DNA of 36,666 nucleotides from a virus: IMG/VR virus record IMGVR_UViG_3300037606_000400, positions 1 through 36,666 of that record; one strand, 5' to 3'. This document shows positions 33,118 to 36,666 of this stretch, one piece after another. Within the stretch, counting starts at the first letter, position 1; every line of letters begins with the position of its first letter. The translations under genes and the position numbers were made by a program. The notes under the pieces were generated by a model. It was not told the DNA's origin, made no database searches, and saw nothing but the letters and a program-made list of their open reading frames with translations.

Positions 33118-33148
33118 AATCAAATTATCTACTTGTATTACATCTGAT

Positions 33149-33193
33149 ATGATGTCCAATTATAGTGATTCCGATGAATTTATGAAATGGTAA
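33149..33193 (+). CDS. Possible 14-codon leader ORF overlapping the next gene
   Basis: ATG ATG at 33149-33154 opens a frame coding MMSNYSDSDEFMKW that ends with TAA at 33191-33193. The ATG of the kinase-like gene (33187) lies inside this ORF in another frame, in the sequence ATGGTAA. Such an overlap often couples translation of two frames. It may be only chance in AT-rich DNA. Confidence 0.35.
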   Translation: MMSNYSDSDEFMKW

Positions 33194-33378
33194 ATCATGG
33201 ACAATCTTTTGTTTATGATGATACCAAGTACACATACATTGCATCAGGTTTATGTCGGTACGTTTTCAAATCTGAATGCGGTAAATTTGTTATTAAAGTT
33301 CCTATTGGTGATGTATTGTCAAATTCAGAAATAACTGATGTTTTAGAATATGTAAAAACAAAAAATGTAAAAAAATAA
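33187..33378 (+). CDS. Short kinase-like N-lobe fragment, 63 residues
   Basis: The sequence YIASGLCRYVFKS, then GKFVIKVP, then NSEITDVLEY resembles the start of a protein-kinase fold: a glycine loop, a strand with the ATP-binding Lys (VIKVP), and the start of helix C with a Glu. It then stops after VKTKNVKK, so the rest of the kinase is missing. Phages often carry small kinase-like proteins of about 150-200 residues, and this may be a truncated member or a stand-alone fragment. The next ATG begins one base after its stop. The resemblance is by eye and weak. Confidence 0.5.
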   Translation: MVNHGQSFVYDDTKYTYIASGLCRYVFKSECGKFVIKVPIGDVLSNSEITDVLEYVKTKNVKK

Positions 33379-33379
33379 C

Positions 33380-34498
33380 ATGAATAAAAAATTTAAAGTT
33401 CTCGTAGTACATCACAATAATGATTTGGATGGTATTTTTTCTGGTGTATTAGCAACCAAATTTTATGAAATATTTTCAAGAGAAGTTCCAAACGAATATT
33501 TTGAATATGAAATTGTTGGTTATAATTATGGTAAAGATGAAAGTGTTGATACTTGGTTAAATCCATTTGATAAAGATGGATTTAAAAAATATGACCATAT
33601 TCAATTTATTGATGTTACACCACCAATTAAATATTTCGATAATGTTTTTAAATTAATGCATGATAGAGAATTATGTGTTGAAATTTTTGACCACCATCAA
33701 TATGCGTTTAATTCAATTATGGATATTTTCAAAGAAGATGAAAGTTTAGTGAATGATAATTTAATTTATCATTATCATGGTGATAAATGTGGCGCAAAAA
33801 TTTTTTATGATTGTGTGATACATGACAATTTTTGGATTTTAATGTTGAATGAAAATATTAATTATAATACTAATATCTTTAATGATAAAGAAAAAACCCT
33901 AAAAAAATATACTAAAAATATTAGAGAATCGATAGACAATTCTTTTATTACTAAATCAATAAGTTATTTGATTGATTTAGTTGATAGTTATGATTTGTGG
34001 AAGTGGAAAAATGAAACACCAAATAATATTGATGCTCTTGCATTAAATGAATATTTTTTACAGTGGGATTATGAAACCGTAATATACGAAAAAATTTGTG
34101 AATGTATTCTTTTTAATTATACAAAAAAACAAATTCTTGAAAATGTTTTACATAAAGGACATAGAATGATAGAATTTAAAACTTTGGAAAGTTTTAAAGA
34201 AAAACACATTTTATTAGATTTGTACGACATTAAATTTGTTGTTGTGAATGCAAAAGCAAATGTTTATTCTATTGATAATATTTTAAGTAAATTTGGTGAT
34301 GAATATTCCTTCGCATTATTTTACAAAAATATGGATTTTGTTAATGGTGTAGTAAATATTTCTTTACGATCTATAAACAATGATTTTGACTGTAATGCAT
34401 TCGTGAAAAAAATAACCGACAATAATGGTGGTGGTCACAAATCAGCTAGTGGTGGACAAATGAAAATAAGTAAATTCATAGATTTATTAACAAAATAA
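33380..34498 (+). CDS. DHH/DHHA1-family phosphoesterase
   Basis: The product has 372 residues. The N-terminal motif is HHNNDLDG (H12, D15, D17), where DHH proteins have an HxDxDG-type site. A strand ends in FIDVTPP, the DHH motif is FDHHQ (D104-H106), and a LVDSYDLWKW helix follows. The C-terminal DHHA1 domain has ISLRS and NNGGGHKSASGG with H353. Members degrade short RNA (nanoRNase), cyclic dinucleotides or single-stranded DNA (RecJ). Size and domain order fit the NrnA or phage-specific type more than RecJ. Breakdown of cyclic-nucleotide defence signals is a possible role but only an inference. It lies one base after the kinase-like fragment and two bases before the DUF2786-like gene. Confidence 0.85.
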   Translation: MNKKFKVLVVHHNNDLDGIFSGVLATKFYEIFSREVPNEYFEYEIVGYNYGKDESVDTWLNPFDKDGFKKYDHIQFIDVTPPIKYFDNVFKLMHDRELCVEIFDHHQYAFNSIMDIFKEDESLVNDNLIYHYHGDKCGAKIFYDCVIHDNFWILMLNENINYNTNIFNDKEKTLKKYTKNIRESIDNSFITKSISYLIDLVDSYDLWKWKNETPNNIDALALNEYFLQWDYETVIYEKICECILFNYTKKQILENVLHKGHRMIEFKTLESFKEKHILLDLYDIKFVVVNAKANVYSIDNILSKFGDEYSFALFYKNMDFVNGVVNISLRSINNDFDCNAFVKKITDNNGGGHKSASGGQMKISKFIDLLTK

Positions 34499-34500
34499 TT

Positions 34501-35229
34501 ATGTTAGATTTAGAAAAAATAAAAGGTAAAATAAGCGCACTATTAGCAAAAACAGTTGATAATGGTGCGACAAAAGCTGAAATGAATTCAGCATTAGAAA
34601 AAGCTAATCAATTAATGTTAGATTTTTTTATCACAGAAAATGATCTTAAAGAAAAAGATAAAGCTACTATTAATAAATGTGTATCTAAGAAAGTAGAGAA
34701 AGTTAAGAGTGGTTTTGATTTAGATTTATTTCTTTTTGATCTACATAATTTATTTGATTGTAAGGCATTCCATAACAAATATGACATCACTTTTTTTGGT
34801 TATGATACTGATGTTGAATTGTGTTGTTATTTTTATCAAATGATAGCAAAAACTTGTTTGAAAGAAAAAGAAAGATATACTAAATCATTTGAATATATGG
34901 TTCTTAAAAAGAAAGTGCATGGTAAAACTTTATCTTCTTCTTTTATTACTGGTTTCTTACTTGAAGTTGTTTTAAAATTAAAAAAATTATATGAAGAAAG
35001 AAATTCTAATATACCACAGAATTATGGATTAATGTTAATAGAAAAAACAAAAAATGTACAAAATCAGTTTGATTTGTTGAATCTAAATTTATCAAATTCA
35101 GCTAGAAAAAAAATAACCATTGGTGAATTAACTGCATACAACCAAGGAATACAACGTGGTAGGGAATTTGAACTTATTCAAGGAATTGAAGAAGATGAAG
35201 AAGATAAAATAGAAACAATATTTATTTAA
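34501..35229 (+). CDS. DUF2786/DUF7168-like protein, 242 residues
   Basis: The N-terminus (KIKGKISALLAKTVDNGATKAEMNSAL and the following helix ending LMLDFFITENDL, shown here in parts) matches the helical DUF2786 pattern of phages and bacteria. The C-terminal two thirds contain FFGYDTDVELCCYFYQ and a long Lys/Glu helix that fit the associated DUF7168-type domain. The family has no settled function. The C-terminus is strongly acidic. It follows the phosphoesterase by two bases and uses the AATTATG start. Confidence 0.75.
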   Translation: MLDLEKIKGKISALLAKTVDNGATKAEMNSALEKANQLMLDFFITENDLKEKDKATINKCVSKKVEKVKSGFDLDLFLFDLHNLFDCKAFHNKYDITFFGYDTDVELCCYFYQMIAKTCLKEKERYTKSFEYMVLKKKVHGKTLSSSFITGFLLEVVLKLKKLYEERNSNIPQNYGLMLIEKTKNVQNQFDLLNLNLSNSARKKITIGELTAYNQGIQRGREFELIQGIEEDEEDKIETIFI

Positions 35230-35238
35230 AAAAATTAT

Positions 35239-35553
35239 ATGATAAATTTAGTTGAATTAGCAAAAAGACATAAAATCCAAATGGATGAAAAAAATGTGTT
35301 AATTAGTGTTTACACAAATGCATCTGGATTTTTGTGGTCGTTAATGAAAGTAGAAGGTGGTACTGACTTGGGGTTTTCTGATGAAAGCGGTGATTGTGAA
35401 ATGTCAGGAACATTTACATCTTATGAAAAAGCGTTTGAAAATGCATTAGATTTAGTTTCCAAATGTGATTTAGAAAAATTTGAAAAAGAATGTCCAAAAA
35501 ATAAATTTCATTGGGGTAATTATGCTGAATGGTTAATCAAACATCATAGTTAG
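35239..35553 (+). CDS. Unknown protein, 104 residues
   Basis: The product is a small acidic soluble protein. It opens MINLVELAKRHK, has a strand-rich centre (VLISVYTNASGFLWSL) with a Gly-rich turn (GGTDLGFSDESGDCEMSG) and ends with helices and NYAEWLIKHHS. It starts nine bases after the DUF2786-like stop and probably ends that operon, since the next gene is preceded by a hairpin. No family is recognised. Confidence 0.65.
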   Translation: MINLVELAKRHKIQMDEKNVLISVYTNASGFLWSLMKVEGGTDLGFSDESGDCEMSGTFTSYEKAFENALDLVSKCDLEKFEKECPKNKFHWGNYAEWLIKHHS

Positions 35554-35580
35554 TTTCAACATAACACCAACAAAAAGAAC

Positions 35581-35616
35581 GCATAAACTAATTAACTTAA
35601 AATAATTAGTTTATGC
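35581..35616 (+). promoter_or_regulatory. Perfect hairpin enclosing the start codon of the SbcD-like gene
   Basis: The arms GCATAAACTAATTA (35581-35594) and TAATTAGTTTATGC (35603-35616) pair over 14 bp without mismatch around an eight-base loop. The ATG at 35613-35615 is in the right arm and would be hidden on a transcript entering from upstream. The layout is like that at 18696-18760. No T run follows, so a terminator is less likely. Confidence 0.8.
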
Positions 35617-36666
35617 AATCAAATGATTTCTTAAAGATAATTCATTCAGCGGATTATCATGTTCGTAACAGAAATGTTTCATTATCTGACGAATACACAC
35701 AAATACTTACAAACATTGAAAATGCAATTGTTGAAACACAAGCAGATGTTTATTGTATGGTTGGTGACTTGTTCGACTTCAACGAACAAAATGATTCCGA
35801 AAGGAAAGTGCTTTATAGGCATATTGCAAAAGTGTTAAACATTCCTACTTTAAAGGAATTGGTTTTAATGCTTGGTAATCACGATTTCTTAGTGGATAAG
35901 AAAAAATTATCTTCAAACAAAGACAATAATTCAATAGATACTTTACGTGAATTTATTGCAACACTTTCACCCGAACTGTCTGAAAAACTGAACTACATAA
36001 AAAAACAAAAACAATACGTTTCCAAAGCAGATTCAAGATTTGCTTATATTGGATATTCATTGGAAGATGGTTTCAGTAATGGTAACAATGTTAATTGGGA
36101 TGAAGTTGACAACACAAAATACAACATCACTTTATTTCACGATATTCTTTTGGATTATATCGATGAATCTGGATTACCAGTTTCAAAAGATAAAAGACAA
36201 TATTTACCTAGATTATCTGATTTCAAAACTAAAAATATTCTTGCGGGAGATATACACAAAAATTGGTCAGCAACTACTGCATTTTTGCAATTACAACATG
36301 GTGAAGAAGAAAGACGTTTCCTTTATTCTGGTTCTAATAACCAAGTAAATCATAGTGAAGGTACTTTCATTAGATTGCGTAAAAATTCGCAAACTATTTT
36401 TGCTGATAAAAAAGTATTAAAATATCACGAAGCAAATTTAAATGATATAAATTCATTTTTAATTACAAATGATTTACCACTTACGGATGTTGTTACTTAC
36501 ATCACTGTAGATTGTAACACACGTTCAGTTTTACCAACTTATTTGCGTGAAATTACCAATAGACTTAACAACCCAAAGTTGTATGGTTCTATGCGTACTT
36601 TTATCAAACTGAAAATTTCAAGTTCATATATTAAGCATGAAGTGGAAATTTGTAATTCGATTTCAG
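35613..36666 (+). CDS. SbcD/Mre11-like (T4 gp47-type) nuclease, 3'-truncated by the window end
   Basis: The frame is open to the last base, giving 351 residues of an incomplete product. The calcineurin-like metallophosphoesterase motifs are in order: HSADYH (D14, H16), VGDLFD (D52), MLGNHD (N89, H90, D91), LFHDIL and GDIHKN. This fits the nuclease half of the SbcCD/gp46-gp47 complex, which trims DNA ends for recombination-dependent replication and repair and helps degrade host DNA. Its ATPase partner would be expected just downstream, beyond the window. The ATG is buried in a perfect hairpin, so translation may be delayed or controlled. Confidence 0.9.
   Translation, partial: MQSNDFLKIIHSADYHVRNRNVSLSDEYTQILTNIENAIVETQADVYCMVGDLFDFNEQNDSERKVLYRHIAKVLNIPTLKELVLMLGNHDFLVDKKKLSSNKDNNSIDTLREFIATLSPELSEKLNYIKKQKQYVSKADSRFAYIGYSLEDGFSNGNNVNWDEVDNTKYNITLFHDILLDYIDESGLPVSKDKRQYLPRLSDFKTKNILAGDIHKNWSATTAFLQLQHGEEERRFLYSGSNNQVNHSEGTFIRLRKNSQTIFADKKVLKYHEANLNDINSFLITNDLPLTDVVTYITVDCNTRSVLPTYLREITNRLNNPKLYGSMRTFIKLKISSSYIKHEVEICNSIS

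Noticed and set aside
36040-36348. 102-codon + strand frame near the window end
   Set aside because: It lies in another frame within the SbcD-like nuclease, whose motifs cover both sides of it.
1-36666. tRNA genes, CRISPR arrays, integrase or insertion sequences
   Set aside because: I saw no T-loop-like GGTTCGAATCC sequences with paired acceptor ends, no spaced direct repeats and no transposase or recombinase motifs. A covariance search for tRNAs would be needed to exclude a divergent one.

Overview
The window reads as part of a large tailed double-stranded DNA phage genome whose host is probably a member of the Bacteroidota. It is very AT-rich, every convincing gene lies on the + strand, and genes are packed with short gaps or small overlaps. 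Genes recognisable from motifs are a large terminase, a sliding-clamp loader ATPase, a FEN-type 5'-3' exonuclease, an SbcD/gp47-like nuclease (cut by the window end), a P-loop deoxynucleotide-monophosphate-kinase-like protein, dihydrofolate reductase, thymidylate synthase, a DHH phosphoesterase, a cell-wall hydrolase and a very large primase-helicase. The host inference rests on about nine promoters of the Bacteroidota type (TTG, about 18-22 bp, TAnnTTTG), on the lack of Shine-Dalgarno sequences, and on an A/T-only start context.

Layout. 1-2.7 kb: the 3' part of a possible virion gene, a membrane protein and a 482-residue unknown protein, closed by a strong terminator. 2.8-8.2 kb: an operon-like run with a deoxyribosyltransferase-like enzyme, a membrane protein, the clamp loader ATPase, a dNMP kinase-like protein, the exonuclease and unknown proteins, closed by a terminator that overlaps the last stop codon. 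8.3-16.1 kb: separately transcribed cassettes, most with their own promoter and terminator. They include a polyvalent-type metallopeptidase (HEYWH) and two large unknown proteins that share a short element. 16.2-19.8 kb: terminase, small unknown genes, a long inverted repeat covering a start codon, and a roughly 310-base gap with small hairpins. 19.9-24.5 kb: a 1370-residue AEP-like primase fused to a UL9-like SF2 helicase, then a small basic protein. 24.6-29.4 kb: a protein with two Myb-like repeats, dihydrofolate reductase with an extra N-terminal region, unknown genes and thymidylate synthase. 28.1-32.4 kb: small genes, three of them interrupted by an early in-frame TAA, then the lysis candidates. 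32.4-36.7 kb: a DUF6876-like protein, a protein with exact 22-residue repeats, a short kinase-like fragment, the DHH phosphoesterase, a DUF2786-like protein and the SbcD-like nuclease.

How it fits together. The replication genes (primase-helicase, clamp loader, FEN exonuclease, SbcD-like nuclease) imply a phage-encoded replication and recombination machine. DHFR and ThyA form the folate-dependent dTMP cycle, and the kinase- and deoxyribosyltransferase-like proteins would add to nucleotide supply. The cassette genes with host-type promoters look like genes the unmodified host polymerase can read, so they are probably early takeover genes. No tRNA, CRISPR array, integrase or insertion sequence was seen. 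Functions rest on motif recognition by eye; no database search was possible.
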